64,000 bases of DNA from an uncultured Paracoccaceae bacterium (lineage in GTDB: Bacteria > Pseudomonadota > Alphaproteobacteria > Rhodobacterales > Rhodobacteraceae): positions 806,001-870,000 of the forward strand of contig CATOSB010000002.1 of NCBI GenBank assembly GCA_951812305.1, written 5' to 3'. The notes under the pieces are model-generated. The model did not search any database, was not told where the DNA came from, and worked only from the letters and a program-made list of their open reading frames with translations. Shown one piece after another: positions 40,567-49,796 of this stretch. How positions within the stretch are numbered: the stretch's first letter is position 1; each line of letters opens with the position of its first letter. A program made the position numbers and the translations under genes.

Positions 40567-40853
40567 GTGGGTTGATTGGCGTCTTTTGGCGGTGTTCTAG
40601 AAGCCGTTGGAAAACATGGGTTAATCGGGTTTCGTGGGTTTCGTGGGTTGATTGGGTTCATTTTCCCAAACGTTCCGTGCGCGCGACATTTTGGGGTTCG
40701 GGGGGATTTGGTTCTCACGCGTAGCCCCCAGAATTGAACCCAATCAACCCAATCAACCCACCCACATTGATTTTACCCTTTCTGCCCAATCACTTAGCGG
40801 CATGGTGCCCATTCCATCAAATCAACCCACCCTGAACCCAATCAACCCAAGCG
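40567..40853. repeat. Iteron-like repeats, candidate replication origin
   Basis: The 484-bp gap after the helicase holds many copies of AACCCAATCAACCCA or its complement. There is TGGGTTGATTGG at 40567-40580, TGGGTT repeats with TGGGTTGATTGGGTTCA at 40619-40660, tandem copies at 40735-40763, and two more at 40819-40851. Copies occur in both orientations around an AT-richer centre. Such clustered short repeats next to the helicase gene are typical of a phage origin. No credible protein gene covers them. IS copy 5 inserted 22 bp beyond the last repeat. Confidence 0.6.
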
Positions 40854-40874
40854 AATTCAACATCTTGTTTTCAA

Positions 40875-42475
40875 GTAACTCCCAAGCACCCTGTCCGATA
40901 GGGTTGCGGGGTTTTGTTCCGTCAGAGCCGTGCGATGATCTGAGGTGGTGACAGGGTCAGGATTTCCAGGATGTTGAACCGGTGTTTTCTGGCCGTCGAG
41001 ATGACGGACCTGATGTCGGCGAAGACCCGCGCGCCCTCGAGGGTGCGGAAGGTGCCCGAGATTTTCATGCGCAGCTTCATCATGCGCAGGTCCTGTTCGG
41101 CCTGATTGTTTGTGAATGGGACCGCGAAGTCGGCGATGAATCGCAAAACGTCATCGCGGTAGTCACGCAGGCGGAGGAGCAGGTTGTGGCCTGGCCGCCT
41201 GGCTTTTCGGCCGCGGGTGCCGGGGCTTTTGGCCAGCGGGGGCTGGCGTTCGTGGAAGGCGAGCCCCTTGGCGAGGATCGCCATGTATCTGGTGACTATA
41301 CCCTGGCGAACCAGTTCCGGGAGTTCGGTCTCGCCTTGATCCTGAGCCGCGCATCTGAGCTGATTGGCGCTATGAAGCACTGCGCTCATCTCCGTCGCCC
41401 AAGGCTCTTTTTCGATCTCTTCGATGGCCTTGAGTTCGCGCAAGTGATGCGCCCCGCAGAGGGCGTGGGCGTCCACTCCGCTCATATGGGCGTAGTAGGG
41501 TTTCCAGTGATCATGAATGATCGTCCCGCCGGTCAGGAAGGTTGGAACAGCACCGCGTTTGGCGCTGATGCGGTAATGGGTGAAGGCGGTATCGCAGATC
41601 GTGTGCAGCCAGTGCAGCTTGCCGGCAACACGAAGTCCGGTCTCGTCCAGATGCCGAACGCCGCCTTCGGCAAGCCGGGCGAGAATGTGTTCAACCACGA
41701 CACCCATCTTATTTGCCGCGCCGCGCGTCCAGTTGGTCACGCTGGCCGCGCACAAGCTGGTGGCCCCAAACAGGTCGCGCATAAGCTGGCAGACCCGATC
41801 CTCGGGTATCAGCTGCTGAACATTGCAATAGACCGCCACTGCCCGCATGCGCGTGCCATATTGCACATGCGCGGCCACGCCATCGGGAAAGCCAGCCGTC
41901 GTCGTGGCTCGACAATGGTCGCAACAATAAACCGCCGCCTGATGCTCGGTGACCTCCAGGCGTGGCGCAGGCAAGTCGAACACCTGACGCTTCTCGATCC
42001 CTTTCACCATCTCCGCCGTCAGGGCGCTCTGACAGGCGCTGCAATGCGTCGCCTCATGCCGTTCGACAAAGTCGGGTGTTGACGTCTGGCGCAGGGTGTC
42101 GCCCCGGTGGCCAACTTGGCCGCCACTTTTCTTTCCGGATTTGCCACGCAGGCTGCGCGGGGCTGGCTTCTTCAGGCCATCACTTGAAGGGGGCTTGCTG
42201 CTATTGCTGCTGTTCTTGGCCAACTGTCGGCGCAGGTCCGTGATCTCTTCCGCCATGCTCGCCAACGCAGCTTCAAGCTCAGCGATCCGACGCAGAGCCG
42301 TGGCGAGAAGTTGTTCAAGGGCGGCAACCTGATCCATCCCACCACTGATTCAGAGAAATCAACCCGGCGCCACAGAATTCAGACAAGAAAGAAAAAAAAC
42401 ACGCGCAAAATGGCAAATTCGACTCACCATAAAACTGACAATAACACTCAAACGTGGGGGGTGCTTGGGAGTTAC
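40875..42475 (-). mobile_element. IS66-family element, copy 5
   Basis: This complete 1601-bp copy is flanked by GTTTTCAA (40867-40874 and 42476-42483). It is intergenic: the repeat segment is on its left, and a gene begins 49 bp to its right. Confidence 0.95.
40922..42337 (-). CDS. IS66-family transposase (copy 5)
   Basis: The 471-residue transposase is identical in protein to copies 1 and 2 but shares the base pattern GTGACTATACC with copies 3 and 4, placing it between the two groups. All catalytic residues are intact. Confidence 0.95.
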   Translation of the reverse strand: MDQVAALEQLLATALRRIAELEAALASMAEEITDLRRQLAKNSSNSSKPPSSDGLKKPAPRSLRGKSGKKSGGQVGHRGDTLRQTSTPDFVERHEATHCSACQSALTAEMVKGIEKRQVFDLPAPRLEVTEHQAAVYCCDHCRATTTAGFPDGVAAHVQYGTRMRAVAVYCNVQQLIPEDRVCQLMRDLFGATSLCAASVTNWTRGAANKMGVVVEHILARLAEGGVRHLDETGLRVAGKLHWLHTICDTAFTHYRISAKRGAVPTFLTGGTIIHDHWKPYYAHMSGVDAHALCGAHHLRELKAIEEIEKEPWATEMSAVLHSANQLRCAAQDQGETELPELVRQGIVTRYMAILAKGLAFHERQPPLAKSPGTRGRKARRPGHNLLLRLRDYRDDVLRFIADFAVPFTNNQAEQDLRMMKLRMKISGTFRTLEGARVFADIRSVISTARKHRFNILEILTLSPPQIIARL

Positions 42476-42523
42476 GTTTTCAATTCAATCGAAACAACAA
42501 CATCTGGTAAATTGAGGTTAGAT

Positions 42524-43291
42524 ATGAAGTTAAAAAGGGTCGAAAAGACGTGCTGTGTGGATGAAACAGGGGCCAGGGTGGCCTTTCATCTGTGTTGCGC
42601 GGACTGCCGCAGGGAAATGTCACAAGAGGAACGCGCGCGGCTGATGGACCTCGGGACGGCCCCCGATGGCTGCAGCGCCGGGATCATCACCGCGCCCGCA
42701 CGTGGCCCGCTTGCCCCATTCCGCGAAGGCTATTGGCACGATACGGACAGCGGCGGCGAATGGCGGCATGTCCCTTATCGGTCGGGCTGTCCCGGTCAGG
42801 TCCGCGACATCTTCGACACCATGACCGACCAGGCCACGCGGCGCGGCGGTGATGTCCCTTTCACTGCGGCACAGGTTGGTGCGGGTCGTGACTATCGCGC
42901 CCTGCATGAGCGGGTCCAGTCTGCGGGCGTGAAGTGTTCCAGGGTCTTCGATGTTCAGACTGACGGTCAGGGTGATACCGATTTCATGGTGGCCTACATG
43001 CGCGACACCGAACGGCTGGACATGTTCCATGAGGCTATCGGGGACGGTGTGGCGAAAGATACCAAGCGGAAGGTGCCCGCCTTGGAAGGCAGCGTCAGGA
43101 TTGGTGACGTTCAGCTTCGCCAGATTGGCCGCAGGCTGATTACCGTGCGCAGGTTGGTTGATGGTGTCTGCATTGGTGAACGCGCCCTGAGCGACGTGTT
43201 GGAGGCCCATAGCTGGCGCGCGACTGGAAAAAACCGAAAGGCTCTTCAAGAGGCCCTGTGCGCCGCTCTGGGGCGTATGCAGGGCATTTGA
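42524..43291 (+). CDS. Prophage protein of unknown function
   Basis: The 255-residue protein starts at the ATG at 42524 behind TTGAGGTTAG. A cysteine-rich N-terminus (TCCVDETGARVAFHLCCADCRREM) suggests a metal site, followed by a region with GYWHDTDSGGEWRH and a basic C-terminus (ATGKNRKALQEALCAALG). It is not recognised as a known family. IS copy 5 ends 49 bp upstream and may have replaced its promoter. A terminator-like hairpin follows 66 bp after its stop. Confidence 0.68.
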   Translation: MKLKRVEKTCCVDETGARVAFHLCCADCRREMSQEERARLMDLGTAPDGCSAGIITAPARGPLAPFREGYWHDTDSGGEWRHVPYRSGCPGQVRDIFDTMTDQATRRGGDVPFTAAQVGAGRDYRALHERVQSAGVKCSRVFDVQTDGQGDTDFMVAYMRDTERLDMFHEAIGDGVAKDTKRKVPALEGSVRIGDVQLRQIGRRLITVRRLVDGVCIGERALSDVLEAHSWRATGKNRKALQEALCAALGRMQGI

Positions 43292-43357
43292 ATGACGGAC
43301 ATACAAAATGTTGTTGACGTAAGGACCACCGGATGCAACAAAACCATTATCATCACG

Positions 43358-43391
43358 AAATGCGCCCGCAGGTATCCTTGGCGGGCGCTTT
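43358..43391 (+). terminator. Terminator-like hairpin
   Basis: GCGCCCGC (43362-43369) and GCGGGCGC (43381-43388) pair perfectly. Flanking AAA and TTT lengthen the stem, with a short T run after it. It separates the unknown gene at 42524 from the exported-protein gene at 43428. Confidence 0.6.
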
Positions 43392-43427
43392 GCGTTGATG
43401 CCCATCAACATATGTTTGGAGATTATC

Positions 43428-43868
43428 ATGAAAAAACTGGCTCTGGCTGGGCTGGCCTTTGTTGCGTCAACGCTTATGGCGGCAGCTTCTGTTGACACAT
43501 TCGACATTCACGCACCGCCTGCGTTCGCGGCCAGCGCCGATGCTGACCTAACCATGCTGACACCAGATGAAGCTGGTGCAGTGGAACAATATGCGGCGGT
43601 CGAGGGGGATGCCATGCTGGTCGGACACATCGAAGGTGCAACGCGCGTCATCGGCAAATCGCAGGGCTACCTTGGCCTGCCCATCCGTGACGTGGCCATC
43701 AACTGTTCGGTCAATGGCGAAGAGACACCGGCCATGGTGACGGCATGGCATCCGACACCCGATGAGTTGGAAGCGCTGATGAACGGTGCTCCAATCCATG
43801 TCCAGCTGCTGGGTCAATCACATCCACCTATCATGGTGGGTGTTGGCCCGGTGCCTGACGAAGCCTGA
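43428..43868 (+). CDS. Small exported prophage protein
   Basis: The 146-residue protein has a Sec signal peptide (MKKLALAGLAFVASTLMAAA) and a conserved-looking mature part with one cysteine (VAINCSVNGEE). The ATG at 43428 follows TTTGGAGATTATC, a good ribosome binding site. It precedes the HNH gene by 2 bp. The function is unknown; a lysis- or exclusion-related role is possible. Confidence 0.7.
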   Translation: MKKLALAGLAFVASTLMAAASVDTFDIHAPPAFAASADADLTMLTPDEAGAVEQYAAVEGDAMLVGHIEGATRVIGKSQGYLGLPIRDVAINCSVNGEETPAMVTAWHPTPDELEALMNGAPIHVQLLGQSHPPIMVGVGPVPDEA

Positions 43869-43870
43869 CT

Positions 43871-44236
43871 GTGGGGCGACTGTCCTCTGCCAGGCCGCGC
43901 CTTGGTTCCATGCCATCCAGATTGGGTGACGCACCGAAGACTGAAGCTGAGCGGTCCCGCCACCGTGACCGGACGCAAGGATGGCGCAGCTGGTACAAGA
44001 CCGCGCGTTGGCAACGGTTGCGTCGGTCTGTGCTGAAGCGCGACGGCTATACCTGTCAGGCAACCGGCGTGATGCTGGTTGGCAAGTATCCGGCACCCAA
44101 CAGTCCGGTGGTCGACCACGTCCGGCCACATCGTGGCGACCCGGACCTGTTCTGGAACGAAGACAACCTGCAGGCCGTGTCGAGGGAATATCACGACAGG
44201 GTCAAGCAAAGCATCGAGAAGCGCGGGCGGCACTGA
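43871..44236 (+). CDS. HNH endonuclease
   Basis: The 121-residue nuclease starts with GTG at 43871. It has a basic N-terminus and the HNH core: RDGYTCQATG, the VVDHVRPHRGD segment with the catalytic histidine, and the NEDNLQAVSREYHDRVK segment. Such small HNH proteins next to terminase genes take part in cos-site cleavage and packaging in HK97-type phages. Confidence 0.88.
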   Translation: MGRLSSARPRLGSMPSRLGDAPKTEAERSRHRDRTQGWRSWYKTARWQRLRRSVLKRDGYTCQATGVMLVGKYPAPNSPVVDHVRPHRGDPDLFWNEDNLQAVSREYHDRVKQSIEKRGRH

Positions 44237-44311
44237 CCGCCCATTCACCGGCAACCATCAATCAAGGGGGGGGCGGTCAAAAGGCTGAGCGCCCCCAACG
44301 GCCAGACCCGC

Positions 44312-44854
44312 ATGGCCCCAATTCGGAGTTTTTTTTTCTTGGATCGTGAAAATTCGACCTCGGTCGACCTCTTCGGGAATGTCATTTTTGACAAGCCTCG
44401 AACGCGCGGTCGACCGCCATTTGAGCGGACGGACGAAAATGCCCGTAAAATCAGCATGTTGCTGGCCATGGGGTGGTCGAATGCGCGCATTGCCGGTGTC
44501 ATACGCGATCCACGAACGGGCAAGAGTATCTCTGTCCCGACGCTGAAACGGCATTTTAGATCCGAGTTAAGAGTTCGAGACATGGCGCGTGATCAGTTGG
44601 AAGTGAGGCGGTTCATGAGGGTTTGGGAGGCGGCGGAGGCTGGCAATATCAGTGCTGAACGAATTTTCCAGCAGCTTCTCGACCGGAATGACCTGATGCG
44701 GACTTTGGGTGATTTGGACAAGGAAATTGAAGGCACACGCCCGGAGGCTTTGGGTAAAAAGCAGATCAGCGCGAATGCTGCTTCTGATGCTGAGAGACAG
44801 CTTGAGGCGGAACTTTCAGAAGCTGCAGAAAGGGTTCGTGGTCGTGTCAACTGA
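44312..44854 (+). CDS. Terminase small subunit-like protein
   Basis: The 180-residue protein has a central helix-turn-helix region (KISMLLAMGWSNARIAGVIRD...SVPTLKRHFRSEL) and a long coiled C-terminus. It lies between HNH and the terminase large subunit, the place for the DNA-recognition subunit. The start lies beside a run of nine T residues (44330-44338), so the exact N-terminus is uncertain. Confidence 0.78.
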   Translation: MAPIRSFFFLDRENSTSVDLFGNVIFDKPRTRGRPPFERTDENARKISMLLAMGWSNARIAGVIRDPRTGKSISVPTLKRHFRSELRVRDMARDQLEVRRFMRVWEAAEAGNISAERIFQQLLDRNDLMRTLGDLDKEIEGTRPEALGKKQISANAASDAERQLEAELSEAAERVRGRVN

Positions 44855-46556
44855 TCTGAAGCGGTTCGCTTGCCCAGATTGGTGGGAGCGCATTCAAGCT
44901 GGGCAGGTGCCAATGTGCAACGTCCCATTGAATGAAGGACGGGCTGCGCGGGCGTTGGTATTCTTTGAGCGTCTGCGATTGCCTGATGTCCCCGGGGCAC
45001 CACGATTGGCCGATGCCTGTGGTGACTGGTTCAAGGAAATCATGCTGGCCTTCCTGGCCAGCGAAGATCCGGAAACCAAAAGGAAGCTGGTTTGGGAACT
45101 GCTGTGCATGGTGCCAAAGAAATCGTCGAAAACGACCTATTCAGCTGCTCTGGCGTTGACGGCGCTCTATTTGAACGATGTTCCGAACGGCCAAATGCTG
45201 TTGATTGGCCCATCTCAGAACATCTCGCAGCGTCTGTACAAGCAAGCGGGCGATATGATCCAGCTGGACCCAGCTTTGCGGGATTTGTTCAAGTGTACAG
45301 ACAACACTAAGCTGATCGAACACCGGACAAATGGCACTGAATTGCAGGTAAAAACCTTCGACACAGGGATTGTCACCGGTGAAATCCCGCTTCTGACAAT
45401 CATCGACGAACTTCACTTGCTGGGCCGTGCGGCCAAGGCACAGGCAGTCCTTCAACAGATTCGCGGCGGTGGAATCACCAGGAACCGCGCACAGGTGATG
45501 TTCATCACAACCCAATCGGACAAGCGTCCGGCGGGTGTCTGGAAGTTGGAACTTGGGAAGGCACGTGCTATTCGCGACGGCAAAGGCGGTAACAATCCAA
45601 TCATGTTGCCGATCCTCTATGAGTTTCCAGAGGCCCGGCAGAAAGACGAACACTTCTGGCGCAATACTGGAAACTGGCGCTTGATATTGCCGAACCTTGG
45701 TTATTCGATTGATGAAGACGCCCTGCACGATGACTATGAAAACAATGGTTCCGCGTCGACGGATGCAGAACGCATCTGGGCCAGTCAGCATCTGAACATT
45801 GAAATCGGCATCGGCATGTTGGATGACCGCTGGATCGGTGCGGATTTCTGGGAGGAATGTGCAGATGAAACCCTGTCGCTGACCAGCTTGATTGAGCGTT
45901 CAGAGGTCATCACGGCAGGTATCGATCCCGGCGGGCAGGATGACCTTCTGGCCTTTTCAGTGATCGGTCGAGAAGAGGGCACCGGCAACTGGCTGCATTG
46001 GGCGCGGCTCTGGGCACATCCCATCATTTTCAAGAAGCGTCCAATCATTGCCAGTCAGCTGCGCGATTTTGAAAAGCAGGGTGATTTCTTCATCGTTAAT
46101 GATCTGATTGCTGACGGTTACGGGCATGTGGCTGATTTGTGTATTCGTCTGCGGGACACTGGCAAACTGGCCGAAGGGTTCTGCATCGGCATCGATCCGG
46201 CCGGAAAGGGAGCAAACCTTGCCACCGACGCTTTCGAGCAAGCCGGTTTTGACCGGATGAAGGAACTCTACGGCGTCACTCAGGGTTTCCGGCTGAGCAA
46301 CGTTGCCGCGTCCACCGCGATGCTTTTGCAAGCAGGCAGTTTTCGTCATGCAGATCAGGACATCATGGCGTGGTGCGTCGAAAACACCCGCATGGAAGAG
46401 CGCGCCAATGGCGAAATCCCGACAAAGGCTGAGAGCGGCAAGGGCAAGATTGATGGTCTGATGTCGCTCTTTGATGCCGCCGAATTGATGTCCTGGCACC
46501 CCGAGCCTTCCGGCCGTGGGGCTATGCTGCTGGACATGGAAGAGGTGCTTGTCTGA
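44844..46556 (+). CDS. Terminase large subunit
   Basis: The packaging motor of 570 residues starts with GTG at 44844, overlapping the small subunit by 11 bp. The ATPase domain has a deviant Walker A PKKSSKT (about 91-97) and a Walker B LLTIIDELHLL. The nuclease domain has the AGIDPGGQDDLLAFSVIG acidic motif, NDLIADGYGHV and, further on, the CIGIDPAGKG segment. The sequence resembles Terminase_1 proteins. Its stop overlaps the portal ATG (TGATG). Confidence 0.92.
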   Translation: MSTDLKRFACPDWWERIQAGQVPMCNVPLNEGRAARALVFFERLRLPDVPGAPRLADACGDWFKEIMLAFLASEDPETKRKLVWELLCMVPKKSSKTTYSAALALTALYLNDVPNGQMLLIGPSQNISQRLYKQAGDMIQLDPALRDLFKCTDNTKLIEHRTNGTELQVKTFDTGIVTGEIPLLTIIDELHLLGRAAKAQAVLQQIRGGGITRNRAQVMFITTQSDKRPAGVWKLELGKARAIRDGKGGNNPIMLPILYEFPEARQKDEHFWRNTGNWRLILPNLGYSIDEDALHDDYENNGSASTDAERIWASQHLNIEIGIGMLDDRWIGADFWEECADETLSLTSLIERSEVITAGIDPGGQDDLLAFSVIGREEGTGNWLHWARLWAHPIIFKKRPIIASQLRDFEKQGDFFIVNDLIADGYGHVADLCIRLRDTGKLAEGFCIGIDPAGKGANLATDAFEQAGFDRMKELYGVTQGFRLSNVAASTAMLLQAGSFRHADQDIMAWCVENTRMEERANGEIPTKAESGKGKIDGLMSLFDAAELMSWHPEPSGRGAMLLDMEEVLV

Positions 46557-47752
46557 TGTTCCGGTTTCTTCAGAGAAAATCGGCCATGGAAGCGCGCATC
46601 CTTGAGGCCATCGACAGCGGTATGCCCGGCGGCGGGGCGGCGATCAGGGTATCGGCAGAGCAAGCCCTGGGTGTCATGGCGGTCTTTGCGGCGGTTCGGG
46701 TGATTTCGGAAGATGTCGCCAAGCTGCCCGCCAAGCTGAAGCGCGCCACGGAAGACGGCAGTGAAACAGCGACTGCAGAGCCTGAACACATCGTTCTGAG
46801 CCGTATCGGGAAACCCGCCACCGATGAAGACGATGGCTTCACCGCGATGGAATGGATCGAAGCCGTTGTGGCGGCAGCGGCGCTTGGCGGGTGCGGCGTG
46901 GCCTATCTGAACCGCGTTGGCGGCAAGGTGCGCGAAGTTGTTCCAATCAAGCGGCGCTGCTTGAGCGAAAATCGTGGCAAGTGGCGCATCAAATGGCGCA
47001 GGGATCGTTGGGAAGAGGTCGACCGCGCCGATTTGATGGTGTTGCGAGGCCCCCAGTTGGGCATGGACGTGACCCAGACAGCCCGCCAGGCCATCGATCT
47101 GGCCCGGCGCCTGGACCTGATGATGACCGGTCTTGCGAAGAAAGCCGGGCGTCCAAATGGCATCATCAGTTCGGAAAGCCTGAACTCGCAGGACAAGGCC
47201 CAGACCTTTGTCAGTCGGATCAAAAGATATTTCGGCCCTTCCGGGGATGGCGGGCTTATGCCCGTGGACCTGGGCGCGCTGCACTACATTCGTCTGAGCA
47301 TGACGCCGGAGGAATTGCAGCAGGACAAGACCTATTCCCGCGTTGTCACCCAGATTGCCAGTGCATATCGGGTGCAGCCTGCGCACTTGATGCATGCCTT
47401 GACGGAACACAACAACGCGAGCCTTTACAGTTCGAACCGCCAGCACGTCGAGGTTTGTATTCAGCCCTGGACCAAACGCTTCCGCCAGACCTTCGACAAG
47501 GATGTTCTGGGCGATGCAAGAGTGGCTGAGGGGTACTATTGCGACATTGCCCTTCAAGGACTTCTGCAGGGCGATCCGGAGTCGCGGGCCAAGCTTTACA
47601 TGGCATTGCGGACTGTCGGTGCGATGTCACCCCTGACCGTTGCCAGGCTGGAAGACCTGCCGACCACAGGCGTCAGCGATGACCCGGCATTCCCGCTTTT
47701 GACCAACCCAAAACCGAAAGAAAAAAAGGATGGCGACGATGATGACGAATGA
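46556..47752 (+). CDS. HK97-type portal protein
   Basis: The 398-residue portal is recognised by its length, gene position and the conserved AVFAAVRVISEDVAKLPAKL start, a VMALRG-like DLMVLRGP segment, and a YSRVVTQIASAYRVQPAHLM region followed by NNASLYSSN. It forms the 12-fold DNA entry ring. It overlaps the protease gene by 23 bp. Confidence 0.93.
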   Translation: MFRFLQRKSAMEARILEAIDSGMPGGGAAIRVSAEQALGVMAVFAAVRVISEDVAKLPAKLKRATEDGSETATAEPEHIVLSRIGKPATDEDDGFTAMEWIEAVVAAAALGGCGVAYLNRVGGKVREVVPIKRRCLSENRGKWRIKWRRDRWEEVDRADLMVLRGPQLGMDVTQTARQAIDLARRLDLMMTGLAKKAGRPNGIISSESLNSQDKAQTFVSRIKRYFGPSGDGGLMPVDLGALHYIRLSMTPEELQQDKTYSRVVTQIASAYRVQPAHLMHALTEHNNASLYSSNRQHVEVCIQPWTKRFRQTFDKDVLGDARVAEGYYCDIALQGLLQGDPESRAKLYMALRTVGAMSPLTVARLEDLPTTGVSDDPAFPLLTNPKPKEKKDGDDDDE

Positions 47753-48431
47753 TCGCCCGCACCCGATGGAGGCCAAGTCGGCCGTCGAGGTGGCAGAGGG
47801 GCTTGTGACCCCCGAATTCAAAGCGGCCAGGGATGGCACCGTGGAAGGCTACGGCGCGATCTACGGCAATATCGACAAAGGCTATGACATCGTCGAGGCG
47901 GGCGCATTTGCTGACAGCCTGAAGGGCGACACCAAGGTCAAGATGCTCTGGCAGCATGACTCCTGGAGCCCGATTGGCGTCTGGGATGAAGTCAAAGAGG
48001 ATGACAAGGGCCTCTGGGTCAAGGGCCGCATTCTGGGTGATGTTGAAAAGGGCCGTGAAGCCACGGCACTGGTCAAGGCGGGTGCTATCGACGGTTTGTC
48101 CATCGGCTACCGCACATTGGAATTCCGTGAAGCCAAGGTCGATGACCGGTGGGTCCGCGTGATTGAAAAAGCAGACCTTTGGGAAGTGTCGCTTGTGACC
48201 TTCCCGATGAACCCCGAAGCAACCATCGACGCGGTGAAGGCCGCTGCGATGTCGGAACGGGACTTTGAGCGTCAACTTCTGAGGGATTCGAAGATGTCGC
48301 GCAGTGTCGTCAGCGCCTTGATGCGGGACGGCCATAAAGGTGTTCAGGCCCTGAGTGACTCGGGCGATGAGGACTATTCGGAACTGCTGGAAGCCGCAAT
48401 GGCATCCAGCCTCATGAACTCGTTGTCATAG
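47730..48431 (+). CDS. HK97-type prohead protease
   Basis: The 233-residue serine protease of the prohead protease family has VEGYGAIYGNIDKGYDIVEAGAF, the catalytic-histidine region MLWQHD and the serine region DGLSIGYRT, then an EVSLVTFPMNPEA segment. It trims capsid precursors. The C-terminal 50 residues are a helical extension that may act as scaffold. It is 9 bp upstream of the capsid gene. Confidence 0.92.
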   Translation: MATMMTNDRPHPMEAKSAVEVAEGLVTPEFKAARDGTVEGYGAIYGNIDKGYDIVEAGAFADSLKGDTKVKMLWQHDSWSPIGVWDEVKEDDKGLWVKGRILGDVEKGREATALVKAGAIDGLSIGYRTLEFREAKVDDRWVRVIEKADLWEVSLVTFPMNPEATIDAVKAAAMSERDFERQLLRDSKMSRSVVSALMRDGHKGVQALSDSGDEDYSELLEAAMASSLMNSLS

Positions 48432-48440
48432 GAGGAAAGA

Positions 48441-49715
48441 ATGGCAACTCTTGCAGAAGTAAAAACCGCAATCGAGGAACAGGCCAAAGGCACCCAGACG
48501 TTGCGTGATGAAGTGAAAAAGCTTCAGGGTGACGTGGTCGATCAAGACAGCTTCAAAAAGCTGGAAGCTATCGTGACCGATCTGGACGAAAAGCGCCAGA
48601 AGATGGAAACAGAATATCTGGCCGAACTGAAGGAAGCCAAAGAACTGGCCGAAGAGGCGTCGCTGAAGGCCGGTCGCCGGGGCACCGGTAGTGAGGATGC
48701 CCCGAACGAGGACCAGATTGCGCACAAGTCGGCGTTTGTCGACTTCATACGCGCACGCGGTGCGGAAAGCCAGAAAGAAGGTCTGCGCGACATGGAAGCC
48801 AAATCGCTTGGCCTCGATGTCAAGGCGCTTGGGTCCGCCACCGGTTCCGGCTCCGGCGTGGCCGTGCCGACGGTTATCGCCCGGGACATCCAGACCAAGA
48901 CCAATGATGACAGCGTCATGGCCGGTCTGGTGAAGGTGGTTGGCGTTGGCACCAGCGACTACAAGGAGATCGTCGACAAGGGTGGTCTGGGCTTTGGCTG
49001 GCTCGGTGCGGGCGATGACCGTGCGGGAACCGCCAAGCCGGATGTCTATGAGGTCGAACCGGCCATGGGCACCGTCTATGCCTATCCCGAAGCGCAGGAA
49101 GAGCAGTTGGACGATGTGTTCTTCGACATCGAGAACTGGCTGGTGGATTCGGCCCGCACGTCCTTCGCCAATGCGCGCGACATGGCCGTGATTGCAGGTA
49201 ACGGAGCCAAAAAGCCCCTGGGCCTGTTGGGCACCGCGCCGGTCGCGGATGCCGATGGTGACCGTGCGGACAGGGTGTTCCAGTTCCTGAAATCGGGCAA
49301 GGCAGCCACTATTGGTGACGCGGAGAAACTGATCGAACTGGTCTATCTGACCAAGTCCCGGTATCGCGCCAATGGCCGGTTCCTGATGAACTCGCTGACC
49401 ACGTCGAAGGTACGCACGATGAAAGACGGTGAAGACCGCTTCCTGTGGGCCGATGGCCTGGCAGTGGGTCAGCCTGCCACGTTGCTGGGCTATGCGGTTT
49501 CGACTGCCGAGGCCATGCCGGGCATTGCGGCCAACGCCACGCCCATCGCCTTCGGTGACTTCCGCATGGCCTACACGCTGGTGGAACGTCATGACCTGCG
49601 CGTGACCCGCGACGACATCACCAAGCCCGGTTTCGTCAAGTGGCACATCCGTCAGCGACTGGGCGGCGCGCCCACCAATGACGATGCCGTCAAGTTCCTG
49701 AAGGTCGCCGCGTAA
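48441..49715 (+). CDS. HK97-type major capsid protein
   Basis: This is a 424-residue capsid protein with an N-terminal coiled-coil delta domain (about 1-90, EEQAKGTQTLRDEVKKLQGD...) that would be cleaved by the protease. The HK97 fold follows from the GSATGSGSGVAVPTVIARD segment on. A strong Shine-Dalgarno (GGAGGAAAGA) precedes the ATG. A hairpin terminator follows at 49749, as expected for a highly expressed gene. Confidence 0.93.
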   Translation: MATLAEVKTAIEEQAKGTQTLRDEVKKLQGDVVDQDSFKKLEAIVTDLDEKRQKMETEYLAELKEAKELAEEASLKAGRRGTGSEDAPNEDQIAHKSAFVDFIRARGAESQKEGLRDMEAKSLGLDVKALGSATGSGSGVAVPTVIARDIQTKTNDDSVMAGLVKVVGVGTSDYKEIVDKGGLGFGWLGAGDDRAGTAKPDVYEVEPAMGTVYAYPEAQEEQLDDVFFDIENWLVDSARTSFANARDMAVIAGNGAKKPLGLLGTAPVADADGDRADRVFQFLKSGKAATIGDAEKLIELVYLTKSRYRANGRFLMNSLTTSKVRTMKDGEDRFLWADGLAVGQPATLLGYAVSTAEAMPGIAANATPIAFGDFRMAYTLVERHDLRVTRDDITKPGFVKWHIRQRLGGAPTNDDAVKFLKVAA

Positions 49716-49748
49716 ACCGCATCACCCTGAAGGATCGAAACGCAATCA

Positions 49749-49779
49749 CCCCGCGAGGTTTACGCTTCGCGGGGCTTTT
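49749..49779 (+). terminator. Terminator/attenuator after the capsid gene
   Basis: CCCCGCGA (49749-49756) pairs with TCGCGGGG (49767-49774), and CTTTT follows. It lies between the capsid gene and the head-tail genes, where partial termination would lower expression of the latter. Confidence 0.75.
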
Positions 49780-49796
49780 CATGAGGAAACAAGACC

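Noticed and set aside
40567..40853. Repeat segment as a CRISPR array
   Set aside because: Repeats are short, in both orientations and irregularly spaced, with no uniform spacers and no cas genes. Iterons fit better.
9283..42475. Five IS copies as an assembly duplication
   Set aside because: Each copy has its own perfect 8-bp target duplication and several carry distinguishing bases, which independent insertions explain.
48426..49646. 406-residue minus-strand frame over the capsid gene
   Set aside because: Antisense to a clear HK97-type capsid protein and lacks any start signal. The same applies to 46355-47557 over the portal.
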